Assembly (NCBI GenBank): GCA_964347945.1
Contig: CAYGAW010000045.1
Span: 1 to 8,124, forward strand
Direction of reading: 5' to 3'
Source of the DNA: CAYGAW01 sp964347945
Lineage (GTDB): Bacteria > Chloroflexota > Anaerolineae > UBA7937 > B3-Chlor
DNA length: 8,124 nucleotides
Shown: one piece after another, positions 1-4,765 of the stretch
Layout: each line of letters starts with the position of its first letter
How positions within the stretch are numbered: position 1 is the first letter of the stretch
The notes under the pieces: generated by a model
Told to the model about the DNA's origin: nothing
Seen by the model: only the letters and a program-made list of their open reading frames with translations
Database searches by the model: none
Position numbers and translations under genes: made by a program

Positions 1-155
1 AGAAAACCGCGACTATCTACGTGTTGAAGGGCGCTCAAAGATCTTCGGTATAGTTCTATTATGAATCTGCGACTTCTATGGCAGCTTTTTGCGTCTTTGG
101 AATAAGGTAGAATGGTTTATTAGGTGTAGGTGTAGTAGTAGTAATAGGTGTACAT
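1..155. other. left-edge segment, no assignable gene
   Basis: No complete gene is visible. Two plus-strand frames are open from the window edge and stop at about 51 and 64, so the 3' tail of an upstream gene may be present, but nothing is recognisable. Positions 116-122 (TTTATTA) could be a weak TATA element for the gene at 156, about 35-40 bp upstream. Positions 121-150 are made of short GTAGGT/GTA units that end in the ribosome site of that gene. Confidence 0.4.
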
Positions 156-389
156 ATGCGGTTTACGATAAAAGGAAAGGAATTCGACATTAGCAAAGAG
201 CAAGTTGTAAGAACAGTAAAAGGGAAGCAGCCGAAGTCAATAATGAAATACTATGTAGAGATTGAAGGAGTTCAGTATCCCATAAAACAACTTATTGAAT
301 GGGTAACTGGTTTGCATCCTATAGATTTCACTTCGATGTATGCTAATGACATCCTTTCGAAGCTTGGGTTTGAAGTTGAAGCAGTCTAA
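156..389 (+). CDS. small conserved hypothetical protein (YPIKQ motif)
   Basis: The product is a 77-residue soluble protein of unknown function. It opens with a beta-like stretch (MRFTIKGKEFDISKE), then has YYVEIEGVQYPIKQLIEWV (residues 32-50), a TGL turn, and a C-terminal helix ending in LSKLGFEV. From memory, this pattern of a YYV..G..YP.KQ core, then TGL, then a final LGFEV recurs in small prokaryotic proteins and in N-terminal domains of proteins from defence or mobile regions, but I cannot name the family securely. The ATG follows AGGTG (146-150) by 5 bases, a good archaeal ribosome site. A 25-bp gap separates it from the next plus-strand gene, so co-transcription is likely. It is A+T-richer than the genes at the right of the window. 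There are no cysteines, signal peptide or membrane segment. Confidence 0.75.
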   Translation: MRFTIKGKEFDISKEQVVRTVKGKQPKSIMKYYVEIEGVQYPIKQLIEWVTGLHPIDFTSMYANDILSKLGFEVEAV

Positions 390-405
390 AGCATAGAGAC
401 CGGGC

Positions 406-423
406 GAATGAGCCATGAGTGAA
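406..423 (+). repeat. 18-bp direct repeat, copy 1, over a start codon
   Basis: GAATGAGCCATGAGTGAA is identical to positions 650-667. In this copy it covers the start codon of the zinc-ribbon gene (ATG at 415). It also holds a tiny frame, ATG AGC CAT GAG TGA, identical to the last codons of that same gene at the second copy. The two copies are 244 bp apart. Confidence 0.85.
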
Positions 424-666
424 AAAGAAGTCAAGAAGTGTCCTAAATGCGGTGGCATAATGATGCTTGGACTTCTGTCGATGAAGGAGAGAGTGCGTAT
501 GGAAATAGATTTGGGGCGACGTTGGTTGCGATTTTTTGCTGGCGGGTGGGCTCTGGGAAAAGAGGATTTGCGTTCTGATATGATTGTTCCTTACCACTGT
601 GAGGACTGTGGTTACATTGAACTCTACAGGAAATTAAAGAAAAAGGAAAGAATGAGCCATGAGTGA
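415..666 (+). CDS. zinc-ribbon protein
   Basis: The product is an 83-residue protein with two zinc-knuckle pairs, CPKCGG (C9, C12) and CEDCGY (C63, C66). Together they would bind one zinc ion in a split zinc ribbon. The roughly 50-residue insert between the knuckles is basic and aromatic (LGRRWLRFFAGGWALGKEDLRSD) and has no clear membrane span. The tail is lysine-rich. Archaea carry many such proteins, and the specific role (nucleic-acid or protein contact) cannot be read from the sequence. There is no obvious Shine-Dalgarno site. The ATG lies within the 18-bp repeat that also spans the next start. The gene overlaps the following one by 8 bp (ATG at 659, stop at 664-666), which suggests translational coupling. 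Confidence 0.75.
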   Translation: MSEKEVKKCPKCGGIMMLGLLSMKERVRMEIDLGRRWLRFFAGGWALGKEDLRSDMIVPYHCEDCGYIELYRKLKKKERMSHE

Positions 667-667
667 A
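650..667 (+). repeat. 18-bp direct repeat, copy 2, over a stop/start overlap
   Basis: This is an exact copy of positions 406-423. Here the same bases encode the last residues of the zinc-ribbon protein (MSHE, then TGA at 664-666) and the first codons of the CcdA-like protein (ATG at 659). Both downstream proteins therefore begin with Met-Ser-Glu. This suggests that a gene-junction segment was duplicated when the zinc-ribbon gene was inserted or copied. Confidence 0.85.
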
Positions 668-997
668 CCACCAGAAAGCTACTCGAGTAAAAAAGCGGGA
701 AATACTCGAGTGAAAGTAAAAGAGAGAAAAAAGACTGTGGGCATAACACTGTCCTGGGACTTGGTGAAAGCGGCTCGAAAATTGAGGATAAACATCTCAA
801 AGATAGCTGAAAACGCAGTAAAGGAATATATACGACGTTTAGAAGGAACATCGAGGACAACCGACGTTAATGGTGAGGGTATGCCGACAGCCGAAGGCTG
901 TCCCGGTGCGCCACCAGGGCGGGTAGATCAGCTTGGAATGATCGCAGCGTTGGCATCGCTGAGGCCGCGGGTTCAAATCCCGCCCCGTCCACCATGA
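659..997 (+). CDS. CcdA-like DNA-binding protein, frame runs through tRNA-Ala (possible integrase N-terminal fragment)
   Basis: The ORF is 112 codons. Residues 1-25 are polar and basic. Residues 26-63 (VGITLSWDLVKAARKLRINISKIAENAVKEYIRRLEG region) match the ribbon-helix-helix pattern of CcdA-type antitoxins: one strand, then two helices with the N-[IV]-S-K-x-x-E-x-A core. Residues 64-86 look like unstructured linker. From codon 87 the frame is exactly the tRNA-Ala gene, translated as GRVDQLG...LRPRVQIPPRPP, and the TGA stop (995-997) directly follows the encoded CCA. Archaeal SSV-type integrases are known to overlap tRNA attachment sites and carry tRNA-derived residues, and several have a CcdA-like N-terminal segment. 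The likeliest reading is therefore a partial integrase (int(N)) or an element-borne antitoxin cut off at the attachment site. No catalytic recombinase domain or toxin partner is present. The start overlaps the previous gene by 8 bp. Confidence 0.6.
   Translation: MSEPPESYSSKKAGNTRVKVKERKKTVGITLSWDLVKAARKLRINISKIAENAVKEYIRRLEGTSRTTDVNGEGMPTAEGCPGAPPGRVDQLGMIAALASLRPRVQIPPRPP
825..832 (+). promoter_or_regulatory. possible TATA box for tRNA-Ala
   Basis: AATATATA is preceded by purine-rich AAAGG, resembling a BRE plus TATA element. It lies inside the CcdA-like coding region. A start about 26 bp downstream (near 855) would give a roughly 60-nt tRNA leader that contains the paired hairpins at 886-915. 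This is weak evidence because the bases also encode Glu-Tyr-Ile. Confidence 0.3.
886..915 (+). other. two adjacent hairpins just upstream of tRNA-Ala
   Basis: GACAGCC (886-892), loop GAA, GGCTGTC (896-902) form a perfect 7-bp stem. GGTG (905-908), loop CGC, CACC (912-915) form a 4-bp stem ending two bases before the tRNA. They could be precursor-tRNA leader structure, integrase arm-type sites or an old transcription stop. The sequence alone cannot decide. Confidence 0.5.
917..994 (+). tRNA. tRNA-Ala (anticodon GGC), CCA encoded
   Basis: The full cloverleaf folds by eye. The acceptor stem is GGGCGGG (917-923) with CCCGTCC (984-990) and includes the G3:U70 wobble, the classic alanine identity element. 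The D stem is GATC/GATC (926-929, 940-943) around a 10-nt loop with GG. The anticodon stem is CAGCG/CGCTG (945-949, 957-961) with loop TTGGCAT, giving anticodon GGC at 952-954. The variable loop is AGGCC, and the T stem is GCGGG/CCCGC with loop TTCAAAT (972-978). The discriminator A is at 991 and CCA is encoded at 992-994. There is no intron. The GGC anticodon reads GCC and GCU alanine codons. The gene lies wholly inside the 3' end of the CcdA-like reading frame. Confidence 0.96.
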
Positions 998-1020
998 ACG
1001 CAGAACTGCCAACGAGTAGG

Positions 1021-1025
1021 TTTTT
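1021..1025 (+). terminator. T-run terminator after tRNA-Ala
   Basis: A run of five T residues lies 27 bases past the tRNA 3' end. Archaeal RNA polymerase commonly terminates at such oligo-T tracts without a hairpin. Confidence 0.5.
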
Positions 1026-1082
1026 GCAATTTCTATAGGGGTTTGGGTCTTCTAAGCGTCTTGAAGCCTCTTCGCACGCGTA

Positions 1083-1096
1083 TTGTGCACGCACAA
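1083..1096. promoter_or_regulatory. inverted repeat TTGTGC-N2-GCACAA, possible operator
   Basis: This 6-bp perfect inverted repeat with a 2-bp spacer lies about 70 bp upstream of the cohesin-protein start. Related TGTGC/GCACA palindromes occur at 3467-3474 and 3765-3774. A regulatory role is inference. Confidence 0.3.
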
Positions 1097-1164
1097 CCTT
1101 GTTTCCTAGAAGATTCTTTCACAAATGACAAATAGCAGTTGCATGATAGTCATATTCGATTAGA

Positions 1165-2115
1165 GTGAGACAGAAAACAGTATCAGGATTGCTGTCGACA
1201 CTGCTCTTGCTTGGCATGTTGACGTTGGCGTTTCACACCCCACCAGTTCAAGCGAGCAACGAAGTTGATACAATCGTGTATGTGGACCCACTTCTGAGCT
1301 CTGCAATGCAAGGTGAGACGTTCACTGTTGACATAATGATTGATAATGTAGAGGAGTTGTATGCTTGGCAGGTCAATATGAGCTTTGACCCTAATATCCT
1401 GGAGTTTGTTAGTTGGGTTGAAGGTGACTTCTTGGCAGACCAACCTGAAGGAACTTGGAACGCAACCATGATAGAAGAGGACTATATGCTCATCAATGTC
1501 CTAACCTATGGTTCCTATCTTGGTGTGAGTGGCAGCGGACGGCTGATGACTGCAACATTTCGTGCATTAGGTATGGGAGAGTCCGCGTTGAACATCGACA
1601 ACGACCTAACCAAACTGATCAGATACAATCCTCCACCGCTCCCACCAGGCGGGTCTATAATGGAATTAATTCCTCATATCAGAAGAAACGGCTACTTCAT
1701 TACCACCGCGCGCGCTACCATCGATGTTGACCCTGACACGTTGAATCTGAGAAACGGTGGGCAGCGGGTTATGTGCTACATTGAGCTCCCTGAAGGCTAC
1801 GACCTGAGCGACTTTGGCATTTCCACGATCCTGTTGAATGACACCATTTCCGTCTCTCTGTTGGATGTGCCAGCTCCAGACGCTGTTCCGACGGAGATTG
1901 GGGACTACGATGGAGATGGGATTCCAGATTTGACGGTGGCGTTCGACAGAAAGATGGTCTCAGAGTTCATTCTATCCCGAGGTATCGCGGATGGTTGTGC
2001 AACCCTAACCATAACAGGAGAAGTCGCGGGAACACCCTTCAGAGGAGAAGACACAATCGAAGTGATACTGGGACCAGGAGGTCCAAGAGACGCAAGTGTT
2101 CAGGAACCCGGATAG
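1165..2115 (+). CDS. secreted cohesin-domain protein with calcium-binding C-terminal domain
   Basis: The product is 316 residues and starts with GTG. Residues 1-30 form a Sec signal peptide: basic MRQK, hydrophobic core LLSTLLLLGMLTLAF, and cleavage probably after VQA-S. Residues 36-180 fit a cohesin fold (PF00963-like): a V-D-P strand, Q-G-E-T-F-T-V-D-I-x-I-D-N, then LYAWQVNMSFDPNILEF, and a late strand with S-G-S-G-R-L-M-T-A-T-F. Residues 183-300 form a second beta-rich domain starting ATIDVDPDTLNLRNGG. It includes DYDGDGIPDL (247-256), an EF-hand-like or dockerin-like Ca2+ loop with Asp at alternating positions. This two-part layout is familiar in archaeal surface proteins, where the cohesin module likely mediates adhesion or assembly outside the cell. 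There is no C-terminal membrane anchor and no dockerin partner in the window. No clear ribosome site precedes the GTG, so the exact start is less certain. It appears monocistronic. Confidence 0.85.
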   Translation: MRQKTVSGLLSTLLLLGMLTLAFHTPPVQASNEVDTIVYVDPLLSSAMQGETFTVDIMIDNVEELYAWQVNMSFDPNILEFVSWVEGDFLADQPEGTWNATMIEEDYMLINVLTYGSYLGVSGSGRLMTATFRALGMGESALNIDNDLTKLIRYNPPPLPPGGSIMELIPHIRRNGYFITTARATIDVDPDTLNLRNGGQRVMCYIELPEGYDLSDFGISTILLNDTISVSLLDVPAPDAVPTEIGDYDGDGIPDLTVAFDRKMVSEFILSRGIADGCATLTITGEVAGTPFRGEDTIEVILGPGGPRDASVQEPG

Positions 2116-2172
2116 CCCCGCGCTCCGCACGCACAGGTAGGTTGCGCCGCAAAGCATAGTGATAATTTTAGC

Positions 2173-2207
2173 AAAAAAGGAGGGGGTTAGGGTTTTAGTT
2201 GACCCCT
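2173..2207 (-). terminator. hairpin plus T6 terminator for the small minus-strand gene
   Basis: Read on the minus strand, AGGGGT and ACCCCCT arms flank a roughly 14-nt loop and are followed within three bases by six T residues (A-run 2173-2178 on the plus strand). It begins two bases past the TAG stop of the small gene at 2209. Outer arms GCATAGT/ACTATGC (2154-2160, 2208-2214) could extend the structure and also serve the converging cohesin gene. Confidence 0.5.
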
Positions 2208-2208
2208 A

Positions 2209-2433
2209 CTATGCGATGGGCTTCTTCTGAAGTTCCATGATCACTTTGCCCTTGGCCAGTTCCGCCTCCACCAAGGCCATCCGTGTCGAACCATGACTTA
2301 GGTAAATCGACGAGTCGCTAGGCTCTGTCTCTAGTTGAGGCAGCAGAGGCGAGGCAGAGTCTTTGTCCATTCCTAACGCGCGAAGCACGCTTTGCAGGAA
2401 AGAGCCTTTCTCTAAGGGTTTCGCCTTTCGCAC
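2209..2433 (-). CDS. small hypothetical protein, divergent from the HTH_10 regulator
   Basis: This is a candidate gene of 74 codons from GTG at 2433, preceded on its strand by GGTGG with six bases between. Another in-frame GTG at 2448 would give 79 codons. The product is soluble and has no cysteines. Recognisable stretches are FLQSVLRALGMDKDSA and SSIYLSHGSTRMALVEAELA followed by KGKVIMELQKKP. I recognise no family. Three things support it: no other gene occupies 2116-2570, a hairpin/T6 terminator directly follows its stop, and it diverges from the regulator across a shared region with two palindromes. No good TATA box is seen upstream on its strand, which argues for caution. Confidence 0.45.
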   Translation of the reverse strand: MRKAKPLEKGSFLQSVLRALGMDKDSASPLLPQLETEPSDSSIYLSHGSTRMALVEAELAKGKVIMELQKKPIA

Positions 2434-2483
2434 TCTTATCCACCACACCTAATCTACGGACAAGGAGAGACTTAGGCTTTGCA

Positions 2484-2497
2484 CCGTCACATGACGG
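2484..2497. promoter_or_regulatory. palindromic operator 1 upstream of HTH_10 regulator
   Basis: CCGTCA-CA-TGACGG is perfect except for its two central bases. It shares the CGTCA-N2-TGACG core with the palindrome at 2508-2521, 24 bp centre to centre, so both lie on nearly the same helix face. Its place upstream of the TATA box suits an activator or an autoregulatory site. Confidence 0.6.
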
Positions 2498-2507
2498 CAT
2501 CAACTCA

Positions 2508-2521
2508 TCGTCATATGACGA
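2508..2521. promoter_or_regulatory. palindromic operator 2 upstream of HTH_10 regulator
   Basis: TCGTCATATGACGA is a fully perfect 14-bp palindrome. It ends 8 bp before the TATA-like element at 2530-2535, where a bound dimer could contact or block TBP/TFB. It shares the CGTCA-N2-TGACG core with the first palindrome. Confidence 0.65.
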
Positions 2522-2528
2522 CTGAAAC

Positions 2529-2536
2529 CATATATC
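2529..2536 (+). promoter_or_regulatory. TATA box of HTH_10 regulator gene
   Basis: CATATATC is preceded by purine-rich TGAAAC (BRE-like). Initiation about 25 bp downstream would fall near 2557, giving a roughly 14-nt leader before the ATG at 2571. No Shine-Dalgarno match is seen in that leader. Confidence 0.55.
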
Positions 2537-2570
2537 TGATACTGCCAATTCCTATTCTAGTGCTCTGAAA

Positions 2571-3293
2571 ATGACGCTGTTTGAAGTTGCGTTGAAAGTG
2601 GTCGTGCCGAACTCGTTTTTGTTGGATCTCACGCGCCGATTCCCCTCTATGAGTGTTTTCATCTGGTGCAACCGAGAGAATGATGTTATTGAAGTTGTTG
2701 TGAGGAACCCAGAGGACTATCCTCTGGTTATGAACGAGATTCGTGCACGCCCGTTCATGGGCGTCATTGAAGAGATCTCTGATGATCGTAGACTCTACCT
2801 GAACGTTCACGAATGTCATTGCATGAAACAAGACACGATAGTGAGACATATCGGCGAATTGGACATCCTCAACATCTTCCCCAACATGGTTGAGAACGGG
2901 TGGACGTATCATCGGCTCATAGTCTTCAGGCACAATGATCTGGAAGAGCTTTTGCGCCGCTTCGAAAGCTGGGGATGGATCTACAAGATCCTGCGAAAGG
3001 TTCCCTTTGACGGATTCATCGCGAGTTCGCTCACACTTTCAGCCGACATCCTATTCTCCGGTCTAACAGAGAGACAGATGGATGCCCTCCTCACTGCATA
3101 CCGCCACGGCTACTATAATCTGCCACGGGACGCTGACGTGCAAACCATCGCCGCCAAAAGCAGAGTGCCCCGAACCACCTTTCAAGAACACCTGAAGAAA
3201 GCGGAAAACAAACTCGTCGCAGCTCTAGTACCACACATAAAACTGTACAACAACGCAGCACCTGAGAAGAGACGACGTCTAAGGGTAAAGTAG
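2571..3293 (+). CDS. HTH_10 (bacterioopsin activator-type) transcriptional regulator
   Basis: The product is 240 residues. The C-terminal part (165-218) fits the archaeal HTH_10 domain (PF04967): LTERQMDALLTAYRHGYY, then the helix-turn-helix with DVQTIAAKSRVPRTTFQEHL and a closing helix KKAENKLVAALVP. Residues 1-155 form an alpha/beta N-terminal region typical of these proteins and likely a ligand-sensing or dimer domain. It contains H80-x-C82-H83-C84, a compact His/Cys cluster that might bind metal (inference). The protein should act in the cytoplasm as a DNA-binding regulator. The ATG sits about 14 nt after the predicted transcript start. Twin 14-bp palindromes upstream of its TATA box suggest autoregulation or control by a related protein. 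The tail is strongly basic (EKRRRLRVK). A 15-bp inverted repeat overlaps its stop codon. Confidence 0.88.
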   Translation: MTLFEVALKVVVPNSFLLDLTRRFPSMSVFIWCNRENDVIEVVVRNPEDYPLVMNEIRARPFMGVIEEISDDRRLYLNVHECHCMKQDTIVRHIGELDILNIFPNMVENGWTYHRLIVFRHNDLEELLRRFESWGWIYKILRKVPFDGFIASSLTLSADILFSGLTERQMDALLTAYRHGYYNLPRDADVQTIAAKSRVPRTTFQEHLKKAENKLVAALVPHIKLYNNAAPEKRRRLRVK

Positions 3294-3303
3294 AGACTCT
3301 ACT
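3289..3303 (+). other. inverted repeat over the regulator stop codon
   Basis: AGTAGAG-A-CTCTACT is a 7-bp perfect inverted repeat with a one-base centre that overlaps the TAG stop (3291-3293). There is no T-run after it, so a terminator role is uncertain. Confidence 0.35.
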
Positions 3304-3522
3304 GGTTTCGGATGTGCTCTCCGTATGCCTGAAATAACTACTACAATGGGTATCAGAGTGCTCAAAGAAACGTGTAAACTACGCGCGCTCGTTCGTCTCT
3401 GACAAAGCCGTAAGCATTTACAGCGCACGATAGCTAAACCCAGAAATCCCTCGCCAACAAGATGAATGTGCACACAATTAAGTCTTGGGGCGCAATGTTA
3501 CCCAGGCGCAGTAAGGGCGGTT
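3304..3522. other. intergenic segment between converging genes
   Basis: No supported gene lies here. The only notable site is TGTGCACA (3467-3474), an 8-bp palindrome related to those at 1083-1096 and 3765-3774. Short open frames in the segment have no start context or recognisable protein pattern. Confidence 0.5.
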
Positions 3523-3705
3523 CTACTTGAACCACTTGTCTTGCTTGACCGTATCAACCTTGACTTCTTGTTCTCGACCACAGTTTTCGCAAACGCATCT
3601 TTTCTTGATATCTCTGAACCACTCCATGCCGTTGCTGTAGGGGTCTGTACAAACGGTTTCAAGGACGATCAAGTGTCCTTTGCAGTGTTCACATCTTGAC
3701 GACAT
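3523..3705 (-). CDS. small zinc-ribbon protein
   Basis: The product is 60 residues, starting MSSRCEHCKGHL. The knuckles are CEHC (C5, C8) and CENC (C39, C42), with extra cysteines at 19 and 37, so one four-cysteine zinc site is expected. The chosen ATG (3705) is preceded by AAGGAGAAGAGG, a good ribosome site. A longer in-frame ATG at 3756 falls inside the predicted TATA box and adds an unconvincing extension rich in arginine, so I reject it. The role is unknown. Small ribbons like this are frequent in archaea and may bind nucleic acid or partner proteins. It lies downstream of the HAD hydrolase on the same strand, 78 bp away, but appears to have its own promoter. Confidence 0.75.
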   Translation of the reverse strand: MSSRCEHCKGHLIVLETVCTDPYSNGMEWFRDIKKRCVCENCGREQEVKVDTVKQDKWFK

Positions 3706-3753
3706 GCTTCCTCTTCTCCTTCGAAGTATTTTTAATTCACAACCAAGTGCTTC

Positions 3754-3763
3754 CATATATATT
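3754..3763 (-). promoter_or_regulatory. TATA box for small zinc-ribbon gene
   Basis: On the minus strand this reads AAAATATATA. Transcription about 26 bp downstream would start near 3733, leaving a roughly 28-nt leader that carries the GGAG-type ribosome site before the ATG at 3705. A second A+T element, TTAAAAATA, lies nearer the gene. Confidence 0.5.
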
Positions 3764-3764
3764 T

Positions 3765-3774
3765 TGTGCGCACA
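3765..3774. promoter_or_regulatory. palindrome TGTGCGCACA abutting a TATA box
   Basis: This perfect 10-bp palindrome sits directly upstream of the minus-strand TATA box, in the BRE position. It is a plausible operator for the zinc-ribbon gene and shares half-sites with 1083-1096. Confidence 0.35.
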
Positions 3775-3783
3775 TTCCCGAGG

Positions 3784-4470
3784 CTAGAGCGGCCTTGGCA
3801 AATCATCTTGAAGTGGCTTCCAGCTCTCGACGACTCGTGTGGCACCGCGTTCAATATACTGCTGCGATGAGTATCGTTTGGGGCGGAGAAAGCCGATTCT
3901 ATCTGACACCTCAAATTTCCTGTAAATCGGGAAGTATCCAGGATAGTCATCAACAACTCTCCCCACTGCATGCTGCTTGACTATTGAAGCGAAGAGCCTA
4001 GACTTTGCCTCCACCAGTGTTGGTCCAGCAGGATTGTCACCACGGGCACGTGCATAGTCATCAAGGGTGAACATCGCCAATTGAATATTCTGCGTCGGGT
4101 ATCTGAACCGCTTGAGTGCGGCCAAGGTTAACTCCCGCGTGTTTTCAGGTCGCCCGGTAAGATATACCAATACACAATGGCTCTTCCATTTCTGAAGGGC
4201 ATCAGCGGCAAAGGGAATCGGCGCTTCCAAGTTGACCAGCTCAATTCCTACCTCTTCCAAGCAAAGTAGGATATCCCAAAATCGCTTTTGCAGTTCACCG
4301 GCTCGTGCTTTCTGATCGGTCGATGCAAATTTCTCAAATAGCTGCCCCGCAGCAAAGGTCTCCACAGCCTGCAAGGGGACTTCACGACCTAAGACTTCAC
4401 GCCACACGCCCTGCATCCGCCGGTCAGTGCTTATCAGAGTATCGTCAATGTCAACCACGACACTGATCAA
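3784..4470 (-). CDS. HAD-superfamily hydrolase/phosphatase
   Basis: Numbered from the TTG start at 4470 (228 residues), all four HAD motifs are visible. Motif I is VVVDIDDT, with D7 the nucleophile and D9 the acid/base. Motif II is LTGRP, with T105. The likely motif III lysine is K156 in VEAKSRLF. Motif IV is VVDDYPGY (D174, D175), which coordinates Mg2+. A helical cap of about 80 residues lies between motifs I and II. The expected role is a cytosolic Mg2+-dependent phosphohydrolase; the substrate is unknown. An in-frame ATG at 4551 would add 27 residues. I prefer the TTG because GAGG lies 8 bases before it, the product would begin MISVVVDIDDT as many HAD proteins do, and a TATA-like element at 4512-4517 falls inside the longer frame. 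It is transcribed away from the membrane zinc-finger gene at 4766. Confidence 0.85.
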   Translation of the reverse strand: MISVVVDIDDTLISTDRRMQGVWREVLGREVPLQAVETFAAGQLFEKFASTDQKARAGELQKRFWDILLCLEEVGIELVNLEAPIPFAADALQKWKSHCVLVYLTGRPENTRELTLAALKRFRYPTQNIQLAMFTLDDYARARGDNPAGPTLVEAKSRLFASIVKQHAVGRVVDDYPGYFPIYRKFEVSDRIGFLRPKRYSSQQYIERGATRVVESWKPLQDDLPRPL

Positions 4471-4511
4471 AGCGCTCGCCTCATTTGATCCATAGATTAA
4501 GTCAGGACTCT

Positions 4512-4517
4512 GTATAA
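4512..4517 (-). promoter_or_regulatory. possible TATA element for HAD hydrolase gene
   Basis: On the minus strand this reads TTATAC. Initiation about 26 bp downstream would fall near 4488, 18 nt before the TTG at 4470 and just before the GAGG ribosome site. This position supports the shorter start of the hydrolase. Confidence 0.35.
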
Positions 4518-4765
4518 CGAAATCTCCGGAATATCTCTCTTGCGGATGCACGGATTTCAGGTTCAGAAGACTCCGCTTCTACGAGATGACTGGCGAATTT
4601 CCCAGAACTATCTCGTGTTGCGGACAATGGACAAGGGCCGAATGCGTAATCTGACGATTGCGATGTGGTGTTTCCCGTTGATTCTGAAATTTGGTTTTCA
4701 GATCGTGACTGGTGATTCATCAAAGATTTACGCAAGGTTTCACAGACCTGAACTGAGGATCAAGC
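4518..4765. other. divergent intergenic segment with one stem-loop
   Basis: No supported gene lies between the HAD promoter and the membrane zinc-finger gene. TCTGAAA (4683-4689) and TTTCAGA (4696-4702) form a 7-bp inverted repeat with a 6-nt loop. GAGG (4755-4758) is the ribosome site of the gene at 4766. Open frames on both strands here have low-complexity, serine- or arginine-rich translations and no good start sites. Confidence 0.5.

Noticed and set aside
121..150. Short GTAGGT/GTA repeats considered as a CRISPR or iteron array
   Set aside because: Units are 3-6 bases, imperfect and without spacers; they look like a simple-sequence tract ahead of a ribosome site.
867..1094. Minus-strand frame containing GAGFEPAAS-like residues
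   Set aside because: This is the antisense translation of the tRNA, a common annotation artefact, and has no start context.
2511..2933. Minus-strand frame of 140 codons
   Set aside because: Shadow of the HTH_10 regulator, which has a clear domain match on the other strand.
4502..4735. Minus-strand frame of 77 codons upstream of the HAD gene
   Set aside because: Serine-rich, no family pattern, overlaps the probable HAD promoter and has no ribosome site.
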